Assembly (NCBI GenBank): GCA_963799415.1
Contig: CAWCXI010000005.1
Coordinates: 203,890-267,889 of the forward strand
From: JAMXLO01 sp963799415
GTDB lineage: Bacteria > Pseudomonadota > Alphaproteobacteria > Acetobacterales > Acetobacteraceae
Direction of reading: 5' to 3'
DNA length: 64,000 bases
The notes under the pieces are model-generated. The model searched no databases. It saw only the letters and a program-made list of their open reading frames with translations, and was not told where the DNA came from. This document shows, one piece after another, positions 17,588-25,658 of this stretch. The position numbers were made by a program, and so were the translations under genes. The first letter of the stretch is position 1; each line of letters opens with the position of its first letter.

Positions 17588-18889
17588 TCAAACCGCCGCC
17601 GCACCACCGCCATCGCCGCGGAACACGCCGAACAGGCCCAACAGGCTCAGCTCGGCCTGCGCTACCAGCAGCGGCAGGCCATGCACGTTGTTCAGCAGCG
17701 TGTCTGCGGCATAGGCTGCCGCCTTGTCGGTATGCACCGAGCCGCGCCCAAGCGCGCCAAGCACCACGTCCGCGATGGTGGCGTATCCCGGTATCGTCGG
17801 ATGCATGTTGTCGAGGCCGGCGAACCCGCCATAGTAGCCGAACGGGATTGCGGTGATCGGTTTGTTGTTGAGGGACTTTCCAGTCCCGGGGATGACCAGC
17901 CCACGCCCCATATAGTGCTTGCCATCGAACGGTGGACTGGCCGCGTAGATATCGGCGAATGAGACACGATTGCCGAGTGCGGTCTTCAGTACGTCCTCAG
18001 ACCGCGCGTTGACGTCGGCGATGAGAGCGTCGAAGTCCCGGAGCTCCGTGCCGGTGATCGGCGTCTCCGTGCTGCCGATGCGCGGCCCATAGGCAAAATA
18101 ATACTCATCACCTGGATAATCGTTCTCATGCTCGGGGCTTGGCATCATGTTGGGTATGAACCGCGGACGGATCAGACCGTTGAAGACAATGCGCTCGACC
18201 CGCGCCGGCAGCGCCTTCAGCCGCTCGGCAACCGGCTTGAGCAGTTCTGGGATATTCGCCACGCGTGCCATCGTCTGATTGCTGAAGTCACCTGCGAATC
18301 CCGCCATGAACAGCCCTTCGTTGCTGCCGATATTGATTAGCAATATCTGCGGCTGACGGTCCGCGACCTGGTCGAGCTGTGACTTCTCCCGCTGCGCGTC
18401 CCTGTGACGCGGATTGAGCGTGTAGCAGTTGTTAAGCGCGAACCACAGATCGCCGATCGTGGTGGCAAGTTCGGTGATCGACAGATTCGGACCAGCAAGT
18501 TTCGCGCTCAGGTCACGCACCTGGTCGATGTAGTTCTCGTAGGTGTCCTGGAACAGCGAGGCGATCTGCGCGCCACCAATGGCGACATTGTCGAACGCCT
18601 CGTGTTGCGACCATGGCTGATCGAGTGGCCATGCCTTCAGGTTGTCGAGGCAGACGCCACGCAGGTGCTCGACCAGATGCAGCAGTCCGCCGCGGCGCAG
18701 CTCTGCCTCGAGGTCGAACAAAAGCGGCTGCCGCAGGTCGGGAACCGTCATCGACATCCCGATCGCGTCGGCAACCTGTTTGGGGGTCGAGTGGTTCACC
18801 ATGGCGGGAAGAAAGCTGATCGAGCGAATGCCCTGGTACATCGAGTCACCGATGGCCATGATGTCCGGTTGCTCGTCGTATGTGGTCAT
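17588..18889 (-). CDS. SGNH/GDSL-type hydrolase-like protein
   Basis: The 433-residue protein opens with the block I motif 'IMAIGDSMYQG' (Gly14-Asp15-Ser16, nucleophile Ser16). It has a 'LLINIGSNEGLF' block III-like segment and ends its core with 'LDNMHPTIPGYA', the block V Asp-x-x-His dyad. That is the catalytic set of SGNH hydrolases, which cleave esters, lipids or acetylated glycans. There is no signal peptide. It lies between epmB and the Gly/Tyr mini protein, and its link with EF-P modification is only positional. Confidence 0.7.
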   Translation of the reverse strand: MTTYDEQPDIMAIGDSMYQGIRSISFLPAMVNHSTPKQVADAIGMSMTVPDLRQPLLFDLEAELRRGGLLHLVEHLRGVCLDNLKAWPLDQPWSQHEAFDNVAIGGAQIASLFQDTYENYIDQVRDLSAKLAGPNLSITELATTIGDLWFALNNCYTLNPRHRDAQREKSQLDQVADRQPQILLINIGSNEGLFMAGFAGDFSNQTMARVANIPELLKPVAERLKALPARVERIVFNGLIRPRFIPNMMPSPEHENDYPGDEYYFAYGPRIGSTETPITGTELRDFDALIADVNARSEDVLKTALGNRVSFADIYAASPPFDGKHYMGRGLVIPGTGKSLNNKPITAIPFGYYGGFAGLDNMHPTIPGYATIADVVLGALGRGSVHTDKAAAYAADTLLNNVHGLPLLVAQAELSLLGLFGVFRGDGGGAAAV

Positions 18890-18929
18890 TTTGTTTCCCC
18901 TTCCCGGTCGCGAAGCCCCGCTGAAACAC

Positions 18930-18956
18930 GAATGGCCGGCACGAGGCCGGCCATTC
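18930..18956 (-). terminator. perfect 11-bp hairpin downstream of the mini membrane protein
   Basis: GAATGGCCGGC (18930-18940) and GCCGGCCATTC (18946-18956) form a perfect stem with a 5-base loop. It lies between the stop of the minus-strand mini protein (18984) and the start of the SGNH gene. In the minus direction it is followed by a weak T tract (TGTTTC), so it is a plausible but imperfect Rho-independent terminator. Confidence 0.5.
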
Positions 18957-18983
18957 GCGCATCAGGGATCGGCCGTCGCGACG

Positions 18984-19157
18984 TTAGTAGTGCCAGTATC
19001 CGCCGCCGCCGAACAGTAGAACCAGCACGACGATCAGCAGCACCAAGCCGAGGCCACCGCCGTAGTGAGCGCCACCATAGTAGCCGGAGCGGTAGCCATA
19101 GTAGCCACCGCCGCCGAACAGAAACAGGACGATCAGGATCAGTAGAATCAGGCCCAT
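18984..19157 (-). CDS. 57-residue Gly/Tyr-rich two-helix membrane protein (DUF3309-like)
   Basis: An ATG at 19157 opens a 57-residue frame. It consists of two hydrophobic stretches ('MGLILLILIVLFLFGGGG' and 'LGLVLLIVVLVLLFGGGG') separated by a Tyr/Gly-rich turn of about 20 residues, and it ends in YWHY. The arrangement, two short helices each ending in a glycine block, resembles the DUF3309 mini membrane proteins common in alphaproteobacteria. Their function is unknown. The gene is divergent from epmA, with its own hairpin terminator downstream. Confidence 0.7.
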   Translation of the reverse strand: MGLILLILIVLFLFGGGGYYGYRSGYYGGAHYGGGLGLVLLIVVLVLLFGGGGYWHY

Positions 19158-19269
19158 GCTATCCGCCTCTCATTCGTGAGGCGGTTCAGATTGGTGTCAA
19201 GCAGGGTCGTCGTGTGGCCCAATTGCGGCAATGGAGCGGCCAGTGACGTTCCGGAGTAACATTGGCGAC

Positions 19270-20289
19270 ATGTCGCATCCCCTATGGCACCCCGAAAGTC
19301 TGGCCGCGCGCATGCCGTTCCTGCGTCGTCGGTCATTGCTGGGGCAGGCGACGCGCGCGTTCTTCGCCGGACGAGGCTACACCGAGGTGGAGACGCCCTA
19401 CGCCGTTCCCACACCCGGCGAAGAGGTCCATCTGCGCGCCTTCAGCACCGAGCGCGAATTTCCCGGCGGCGGCAGCGAGCCGCTTTGGCTGCAAACCAGC
19501 CCGGAGTTCGCCATGAAGAAGCTCATCGTCGCAGGAGCCGGCCCGATATTTCAGCTCGCGCGGGTCTGGCGAAACGCCGAGGGCAGCGATCTTCATGCGT
19601 CCGAGTTCACCATGCTGGAATGGTACCATCCCGGCGCAGGCATGGATTCGCTGATCGAGGAGACCACTGCGTATCTACGCGCCGTGCTGTCGCCTGTCGT
19701 CGCGTGCCGCGGCGTCACCACGGATCTCTCGCGCGTTGAACGCCTCACCGTCGCTGAGGCGTTCGCGCGTTATGTCGGCGCCGATGTGCTGGCCACCGCC
19801 GAGGATGCGCCGGCGCTCGCAGCCTCCGCGGGGACAGCTCTGCGCCGGAACGAAAGCTGGGAGGATCTCTTCTTCCGGCTCCTTCTCGAACGGGTCGAGC
19901 CGCAACTAGGCCGCGCACATCCAACCTTTCTGACGCATTGGCCTGCCGCTCAGGCCGCATTGGCGCGCCGCGATCCAACTGATCCGCGGGTCGCCGAAAG
20001 GTTCGAATTGTTCGTTTGCGGCATCGAACTGGCCAACGCCTTCGTCGAACTTACCGACGACGAGGAACAGCGTGCCCGGTTCGTGGCTGATCGGGCGAGG
20101 CGCCACGCGGCAACCGGTCCGGATTGGCCGCTCGATGAGGACTTCCTCGCCGCGCTTGCCTTCGGCATGCCGCCATGCGCCGGAATTGCGGTCGGGTTTG
20201 ATCGGCTCGCGATGATCGCTGCCGGTGCGCAAAATATCGATCAGGTGCGGTGGATCCTTCACGGTTCTGCAACCGATTCCGGTGCATGA
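19270..20289 (+). CDS. epmA: EF-P--(R)-beta-lysine ligase EpmA (GenX/PoxA)
   Basis: This 339-residue protein (ATG 19270) is a class II aminoacyl-tRNA-synthetase core without an anticodon domain, the hallmark of EpmA. Motif 2 is 'RVWRNAEGSDLHASEFTMLEW'-like (split here: RVWRNAEGSD, then HASEFTMLEW), and motif 3 is 'PPCAGIAVGFDRLAMIAAG'. 'WLQTSPEFAMKKL' is also characteristic. It activates (R)-beta-lysine and transfers it to Lys33 of EF-P. The gene diverges from the mini membrane protein, about 1.7 kb from epmB. Confidence 0.9.
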   Translation: MSHPLWHPESLAARMPFLRRRSLLGQATRAFFAGRGYTEVETPYAVPTPGEEVHLRAFSTEREFPGGGSEPLWLQTSPEFAMKKLIVAGAGPIFQLARVWRNAEGSDLHASEFTMLEWYHPGAGMDSLIEETTAYLRAVLSPVVACRGVTTDLSRVERLTVAEAFARYVGADVLATAEDAPALAASAGTALRRNESWEDLFFRLLLERVEPQLGRAHPTFLTHWPAAQAALARRDPTDPRVAERFELFVCGIELANAFVELTDDEEQRARFVADRARRHAATGPDWPLDEDFLAALAFGMPPCAGIAVGFDRLAMIAAGAQNIDQVRWILHGSATDSGA

Positions 20290-20318
20290 CTTGCGATCCA
20301 CTGAAAGGGAGGCCGCCG

Positions 20319-20483
20319 ATGTATCCGGTTGCCGACGACTTCGCTGCGATCGCACAACGGCTAAAGGAGATCCAGGCGGAGGTGGCAGAAGAACGCGCCG
20401 CCGCCGACGCGCGAACTCAAACCGAGGGCGAACCTCAGCCTGAATCGCGCTACATGTACGGGGACACCAATACCTGCGCCTGA
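20319..20483 (+). CDS. 54-residue hypothetical protein
   Basis: An AGGGAGG ribosome-binding site (20306-20312) lies 6 bases before the ATG at 20319. The product starts MYPVADDFAAIAQRL, has one amphipathic, acidic helix (about residues 5-32) and a polar C-terminus ending in YGDTNTCA. It follows epmA by 29 bases. It is not a recognised family. The strong ribosome-binding site and helix pattern support a real small protein. Confidence 0.55.
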   Translation: MYPVADDFAAIAQRLKEIQAEVAEERAAADARTQTEGEPQPESRYMYGDTNTCA

Positions 20484-20490
20484 AACAGGC

Positions 20491-21258
20491 TCAGTGGCGC
20501 GCCAGCACTGGGAATTGCAGGCACAACACCTCGGCGCCGCTGTCTCCCGCCATCACTGTCAGCGGCCCATCATCCGGCCCGACAAAAACACAGGAATTGG
20601 GCGGCAATAACGCCGCCCCATCCGCCGCGGCGGAACCGGACAAGACGATCCAGAACTGTCCGCCGCCCTCGCGCGGCTCCGGTCCGCTGACGCTCGCTGC
20701 CTGCGGCAGGCGGTAACGCCATGTCGCCATTCCGTCCGCCGTCTGCTCCAGGACCGTGGTGCAGGACAGACGATCGGTCTGCGCCAGGCGTTCGGCTGGG
20801 ACAACCGGCATCGGCGGCGCGGTCGCCTCGCGATGCTGGAAGTTCTGCACCCGCACGGCGCGTAGTTGGCCACGCGCGGCCGGCATGTAGCGCGCACCCG
20901 AATCCCAGGTGTTGCGCAGGGTGAACCAGGAGATGCCCTCGTCGGCTGCCACGATCGGGCCGTAGGCTGACCACGCGTCAGTGTAATGCACCGCCACGGT
21001 GCCGACGGCGTGCGTGCCAAGTCGGCCGCCCCCCTGCACGATTACCTGATACTGGTCAGCCTCATGGAAGTGCGGCTTCGTCACCGCATGCGGTTCCTTC
21101 TCCACCAGGAACGCCATTGGGTACAGTGCGCCGGGTTCCGGTGGCGTCTGGCCCGGCTTCAGCGTGTTGCGGTTCTCACCCATGAAGGTGGTGAGCCAGC
21201 CGTTGCCCGTTTTGCGCCGCGTTTGCCGCACGACTTCGCTGTTCGCGGTCAGGATCAT
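20491..21258 (-). CDS. cupin-fold protein
   Basis: The 255-residue protein has a central cupin-like segment with metal-ligand histidines ('HAVTKPHFHEADQYQVIVQG') and a second half that looks like a degenerate repeat of the same fold ('GGQFWIVLSGSAAADG'). It may be a bicupin. There is no signal peptide. The neighbour upstream on the same strand is the MetE-like gene, 30 bases away, so they may share a transcript. The substrate is unknown. Confidence 0.6.
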   Translation of the reverse strand: MILTANSEVVRQTRRKTGNGWLTTFMGENRNTLKPGQTPPEPGALYPMAFLVEKEPHAVTKPHFHEADQYQVIVQGGGRLGTHAVGTVAVHYTDAWSAYGPIVAADEGISWFTLRNTWDSGARYMPAARGQLRAVRVQNFQHREATAPPMPVVPAERLAQTDRLSCTTVLEQTADGMATWRYRLPQAASVSGPEPREGGGQFWIVLSGSAAADGAALLPPNSCVFVGPDDGPLTVMAGDSGAEVLCLQFPVLARH

Positions 21259-21288
21259 CGTCTTGCCTCGTCCAGTGTCCCGGGCAGC

Positions 21289-22317
21289 CTACGCCGCGAA
21301 CCGCTGCCGCGCCAAGGCCGCGCCGGCGCCGAGTGCCGCCAGCTTTGCCTCCGCCACCTCGCGCCGCATTGGCGCCATGCCGCAGTTGCTGCAGGGAAAC
21401 AGCCGCTCCGCTGGCACGTACGACAGTGCCTCCGCGATAGTGTCAGCGACCTCCTCGGGTGTCTCCACGCGATCGGTCGCGACATCGATCACGCCGACCA
21501 GCACGTCCTTTCCAGCGAGCAACCGCATTAACGCCATCGGTACGTGCGAGTTGCGGCACTCGAGCGAGATCTGGTCGATCCGGCTTTTCGCCAGCACCGG
21601 GAATATCTCCTCGTACTGGCGCCATTCGGTGCCCAACGTGCCCTTCCAGTCGATGTTCGCCTGAATGCCGTACCCATAACAGATGTGCACCGCGGTCTTG
21701 CAGCTGAGCCCTTCCACCGCGCGCTCCAGCGCCGCGATGCCCCACTCGTTGACCGCATCCATGTAGACGTTGAACGCGGGCTCATCGAACTGGATCACAT
21801 CGACGCCGTCCGCTTCGAGCGCACGTGCCTCCTCGTTCAGCAGCGCAGCGAATGCCATTGCCAGTGCCACGCGGTTGCCGTAGTGCGCGTCGGCGATCGT
21901 ATCTACGATCGTCATTGGCCCCGGCAGCGTGAACTTCAGCCTGCGCCTGGTGTGCGCCCGCGCCAGTCGTGCCTCAGTCGCGTGCACGCGACCGCGCAGG
22001 CGCAATGGGCCGGTCACCGTCGGCACCATCGCCTTGTAGCGGTCGTTGCGGATGCCCATCTCGACGCGTCGGCCGAAGTCGATGCCTTCGACGTTCTCCA
22101 GAAAGCCGTGCACGAAGTGCTGGCGCGACTGCTCGCCGTCGCCGACGATGTCGATGCCGGCATCCTCCTGCTGCTTGATGGCGAGCAGCGTCGCGTCGAG
22201 CTTGCCTGCCACCAGTTCTTCGCCCGTGAGCTTCCACGGCGGCCACAGCATGTTTGGCTCGGCAAGCCAGGAAGGCTTGGGCAGGCTGCCGGCGATGCTG
22301 GTTTCGAACATCAACAA
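21289..22317 (-). CDS. MetE C-terminal-domain-like methionine synthase (cobalamin-independent)
   Basis: The 342-residue protein matches the catalytic C-terminal half of MetE: 'ETSIAGSLPKPSWL' at the start and zinc-site residues in 'VHICYGYG' (His, Cys) and 'LFPCSNCGMAP' (Cys). Stand-alone versions of this domain transfer a methyl group to homocysteine or act on other thiols or C-S compounds. It lacks the N-terminal half of full MetE (~750 residues). The start may be the second Met, 2 codons inside. Its true methyl donor cannot be told from sequence. Confidence 0.75.
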   Translation of the reverse strand: MLMFETSIAGSLPKPSWLAEPNMLWPPWKLTGEELVAGKLDATLLAIKQQEDAGIDIVGDGEQSRQHFVHGFLENVEGIDFGRRVEMGIRNDRYKAMVPTVTGPLRLRGRVHATEARLARAHTRRRLKFTLPGPMTIVDTIADAHYGNRVALAMAFAALLNEEARALEADGVDVIQFDEPAFNVYMDAVNEWGIAALERAVEGLSCKTAVHICYGYGIQANIDWKGTLGTEWRQYEEIFPVLAKSRIDQISLECRNSHVPMALMRLLAGKDVLVGVIDVATDRVETPEEVADTIAEALSYVPAERLFPCSNCGMAPMRREVAEAKLAALGAGAALARQRFAA

Positions 22318-22378
22318 ACCTCATTGGAACCACAGGCTGGCAGTACACGGCTCACCACATGGACACGGTGATCCTACT

Positions 22379-23137
22379 TCAGAGCGGCTCAAACCCCCGT
22401 ACTCTCATGACAGCCAGAGCAGACGGAGAGGTGATGAAGGCGATCAAAGCCTCTGCCGCGTTCGGTTGTTTGCTGGAAGCCGCCAGGCCGGCGACGTAGT
22501 TCGTGTAGTCCTGGATGCCCGCCGGCAACGGCCCCAATAGCTCGACCCTTGGTTCCGCCAGAAGTTCGGTGACCTGGATGAACCCGATTTCGGCGTCGCC
22601 ATTGACGACAATGTCGAACAGTGCCTTGCCGCTGCCGGTGGCCAGCCTAGTCTTGGGCATCATTTGACCAGCGATACCAAGGCGTCCCATGAGCTTCGCC
22701 ATGTAGATGCCACTCGGAGCGCCCGCCGCTGGATCGATATAAGCAATCGCTTTGACCGCCAGCAGCGTGCGTGTGAATGCTTCGACCGAGCTTATGTCTG
22801 GCTTTGGAGCGTTCGTGTGAACGAATGCACCAACCCCAAGCTTCACGACATCAGTCCGGGTGGCCGCGACGAGCTTCCCCTGCTGTTGGAGTTCGTCGAA
22901 CTGCTCATCTGATACGATTGCGACATCGGCGCCTTCACCCTTCTTCAGACGTGCCGTCAGCGCACCGATCGTTGCGTAGTCTATTATGACCGTGTTGCCC
23001 GTGTATTTCTCGAACAGCGGAACGACTTCGCTGAGCGAACTTCTAAATGCCAGTGGAAAAAGACATTTGATCTCGGCCGCCAGAACCGGTCCATCAAACC
23101 TGGTCTCCTTCAGCCTGCGCCCGAGCCGCATCTGCAT
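22379..23137 (-). CDS. ModA-like molybdate/anion-binding protein without a visible signal peptide
   Basis: The 252-residue protein has the substrate-binding layout of ModA-like proteins: 'FRSSLSEVVPLFEKYTG', 'ADVAIVSDEQFDELQQQGK', a hinge around 'GAPSGIYMAKLMGRLG', and 'TGSGKALFDIVVNGDAEIG'. The N-terminus (MQMRLGRRLKETRFDG) is basic but not hydrophobic, so no export signal is seen. Either the start is wrong, the signal was lost, or a 5' indel removed it. No ModB/ModC permease or ATPase is nearby. The ligand is unproven. Confidence 0.65.
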   Translation of the reverse strand: MQMRLGRRLKETRFDGPVLAAEIKCLFPLAFRSSLSEVVPLFEKYTGNTVIIDYATIGALTARLKKGEGADVAIVSDEQFDELQQQGKLVAATRTDVVKLGVGAFVHTNAPKPDISSVEAFTRTLLAVKAIAYIDPAAGAPSGIYMAKLMGRLGIAGQMMPKTRLATGSGKALFDIVVNGDAEIGFIQVTELLAEPRVELLGPLPAGIQDYTNYVAGLAASSKQPNAAEALIAFITSPSALAVMRVRGFEPL

Positions 23138-23159
23138 TCATCTGCGTTCACCCGCGGTT

Positions 23160-24275
23160 TCATGATACCGGTGCCTCAGGCGTACGGAACAGCAGAGGGA
23201 ACGCGCTGTGCACGTGCGGCGCGGTGACCGGTGGCACGCCGAAATGCAGGAACGAGCGATTCAGCTCCGCCAGGCTGCGCGCGCCCGACAGCGCCATCGC
23301 CACCATCACCTCCTGCTCGAGGATCTCCAGCAGCCGATGCACTCCGACATCGCCCTCGGCCGCCAGCGCATAGCAATACAGCCGCCCCACCGCGACCGCA
23401 TCGGCGCCCAGCGCGATCGCCTTCACCACGTCGGTGCCACGCGAGAAGCTGCCGTCGATAACCACCCGCGCCCGGCCGCGAACCGCGTCCATCACCTCCG
23501 GCAGCACGTCCATCGATCCGCGGCCGTAATCGAGTTGTCGCCCGCCATGGTTCGACACGTACACCACTTCGACCCCGTGCTCGCAGGCGATCGCCGCGTC
23601 CTCCGCCGTGGCGATGCCCTTCAGGATCAACGGGATACGGTGCTTGTCCTTGAATCGCTTCACGTTGTCCCAGGAAAAACTCGCCTGGTGATTGTGCCCG
23701 GTCGCCGCCGCGCGCCATGGCTTGACGAAGCGCGCCGCAATATCGCGCTCGCGCCGCGAATACGCAGCGGTGTCGATCGTGATGCAGAACGCATTGTAGC
23801 CTGCGTCAACCGCACGGCGCGCCACGTCGTCCACCCAGGCATCGTCGCCGCGCACGTAGAGCTGGAAGATCTTTGGACCCGTCACCGCCTTCGCGGTCTC
23901 CTCAAGCCCAGGGCTCGTGACAGAACTCACGATGATCGGTACGCCGAACTCCGTGGCACCACGGCCGGCCGTCGCCGCGCCGCCCGGATTGAACGATTCC
24001 AGCGAACCGACCGGCGCCAGCATGACGGGCAACCGCAGCTTCATGCCGAGGAACGTCGTCGTCGCATCCACCTTGGAGACGTCGCGCAGCACACGTGGAC
24101 GCAACGCGATCGCCTCCAACGCCGCGCGGTTGCGTCGCAACGTTGTCTCGCTTTCCGCGGCGCCGATCAGATAGCCCCAGATATTGCTGTCGAGCCTGGC
24201 CCGCGCTGCGGGGATGAATTCGTGCAGGCACTGGTAGTCGCCCGTGAGTTCGGTCAGGTGCGGCGCTTCCGGCAT
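23160..24275 (-). CDS. FMN-dependent alpha-hydroxy-acid oxidase/dehydrogenase
   Basis: The 371-residue (beta/alpha)8-barrel protein carries the family signature: 'SNHGGRQLDYGRGSMDVL' with the catalytic His, 'VIDGSFSRGTDVVKAIALG' (FMN phosphate loop) and 'VGRLYCYALAAEGDVGV'. Family members (LldD, lactate monooxygenase, glycolate or mandelate oxidase) oxidise 2-hydroxyacids to 2-oxoacids. An MFS transporter gene lies upstream on the same strand, 65 bases away, and may import the substrate. Substrate specificity is not assignable. Confidence 0.85.
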   Translation of the reverse strand: MPEAPHLTELTGDYQCLHEFIPAARARLDSNIWGYLIGAAESETTLRRNRAALEAIALRPRVLRDVSKVDATTTFLGMKLRLPVMLAPVGSLESFNPGGAATAGRGATEFGVPIIVSSVTSPGLEETAKAVTGPKIFQLYVRGDDAWVDDVARRAVDAGYNAFCITIDTAAYSRRERDIAARFVKPWRAAATGHNHQASFSWDNVKRFKDKHRIPLILKGIATAEDAAIACEHGVEVVYVSNHGGRQLDYGRGSMDVLPEVMDAVRGRARVVIDGSFSRGTDVVKAIALGADAVAVGRLYCYALAAEGDVGVHRLLEILEQEVMVAMALSGARSLAELNRSFLHFGVPPVTAPHVHSAFPLLFRTPEAPVS

Positions 24276-24340
24276 CGGTCTTTCCCCTCTTCGATGGCAC
24301 CATCAGGCCAACACCCGGTGCTGTTCGCAAGGGGCGCGTC

Positions 24341-25567
24341 TTATGCCGTCACGACCGCCGGCCTGCCTGTGAACGGCGTGCCGGGCCGCGTCTCAGGCAT
24401 CAGGCGCCACACCAGAGCCAGCGCGACCAGTCCCACCAATGCCAGCCCGAAGAATGCGGCCGGCGCCCCAAGCGTGTCGGCGATCCACCCCGCGGCGGTG
24501 GTACTGGCGGTGGCGCCGAGACCACCGGCCAGCCCGAGCGAGCCGATGGCCAGGTTGAGATACCCGGTGCGTCGCGTCAGATCCGCGGCGATCAGCGGCA
24601 TGGTCAGACCCACGACAGTGGCGCTCACGCCGTCCAGCACCTGGATCGCCACCAGGGGAACCGCGTCGGGACTGGCGACGAACAGCAGCCCCCGCAGCGG
24701 CAGCGCCGCGAAGCCGAACAGCAGGATGGGCTTGCGGCCAAGGCTCTGCGCCAGACGACCAACCCAGGGCGAGCATGCCGCCACGACGATCTGCGGCACG
24801 ATGACCGCCGCCGACACGATGAACCCGGAGGGCCCGACACGCTTGGACAGCTCATTGAGCGCCAGCGGCAGCATCGCCGCGTTGGCGAACTGGAACAGCA
24901 CAACACAGACCGCAAAGATGTGCAGGATTGGGTCGTTGAAAATATGCCAGGGACGATGCTCGCTCCCCTTCCGTTCGCGCGGGTGACGCGTGGCCGGATG
25001 GTCGTCGGCGACAAGGTCCCTGTCGCGGAACACCACGAGCGCGACCAGCGCCGGTATGATCAGCAGGGCGGTGAAGGTGAATATCGCGCCTTGCGAGACA
25101 TAATAGGCGACACCGCCTAGAGCCGCGGCGGTGAACCCGTTGCCCAGCGAGGCGTATCGGCCGTTGCTGCCGAGCCGCTCGCTGAACGCGTCATGGCCGC
25201 AGAGCTTCAATGTCAGCGCCGCAATCGCTGGCGTGAGCAGGCACCCGGCGAACGCCTGCAATATCCGCGAAATCAGGACCGGCCCTGGTGTCGGTGTCGC
25301 CACCACCATCAGAGCGCTGATGCCGGTCAGCACCAGGGCGACCCCGATGGCCACCCGCTTGAGGTGAATGGCATCCACCAGCGCGCCGGCCGGCACCTGA
25401 AAGAGCAGCGCCGATCCGGTGCCGACGCTGAGTGCGAAGCCGATATCAACCTGGCTCCAGCCCTGCTGGGTGAGGTAGACGGTGAAGAACGGTCCGAACG
25501 CCGTCTGAAGGGCGCCGACAAAGAAATTGAGGCCGTTCAGTCCGCCCTGGGCGCGTAGCGACGTCAT
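24341..25567 (-). CDS. MFS transporter
   Basis: The 408-residue protein has about 12 hydrophobic segments in two six-helix halves. The central loop (about residues 190-215) is polar and charged ('ATRHPRERKGSEHRP'), as expected for the major facilitator superfamily. It should move a small solute across the inner membrane. It lies directly upstream of the FMN hydroxyacid oxidase on the same strand. No specific family motif reveals the cargo. Confidence 0.78.
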   Translation of the reverse strand: MTSLRAQGGLNGLNFFVGALQTAFGPFFTVYLTQQGWSQVDIGFALSVGTGSALLFQVPAGALVDAIHLKRVAIGVALVLTGISALMVVATPTPGPVLISRILQAFAGCLLTPAIAALTLKLCGHDAFSERLGSNGRYASLGNGFTAAALGGVAYYVSQGAIFTFTALLIIPALVALVVFRDRDLVADDHPATRHPRERKGSEHRPWHIFNDPILHIFAVCVVLFQFANAAMLPLALNELSKRVGPSGFIVSAAVIVPQIVVAACSPWVGRLAQSLGRKPILLFGFAALPLRGLLFVASPDAVPLVAIQVLDGVSATVVGLTMPLIAADLTRRTGYLNLAIGSLGLAGGLGATASTTAAGWIADTLGAPAAFFGLALVGLVALALVWRLMPETRPGTPFTGRPAVVTA

Positions 25568-25606
25568 GGCTCAACCGTAACCTCGCTGCGAGCCCGGAAA
25601 AGTAAA

Positions 25607-25631
25607 GGCCGGGCAGACGCGCTGCCCGGCC
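25607..25631 (-). terminator. Rho-independent terminator of the GT4 gene
   Basis: GGCCGGGCAG (25607-25616) and CTGCCCGGCC (25622-25631) make a perfect 10-bp stem with a 5-base loop. In the minus direction it follows the stop of the glycosyltransferase (25659) and is itself followed by TTTACTTTT, a good U tract. It also separates that gene from the MFS gene. Confidence 0.8.
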
Positions 25632-25658
25632 TCACCCTATTCCCCGGCTGCCGCGATG

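Noticed and set aside
23208..24986. A 592-codon plus-strand frame opposite the hydroxyacid oxidase and MFS genes
   Set aside because: Arg/His-rich composition and full overlap with two well-supported minus-strand genes mark it as an antisense shadow.
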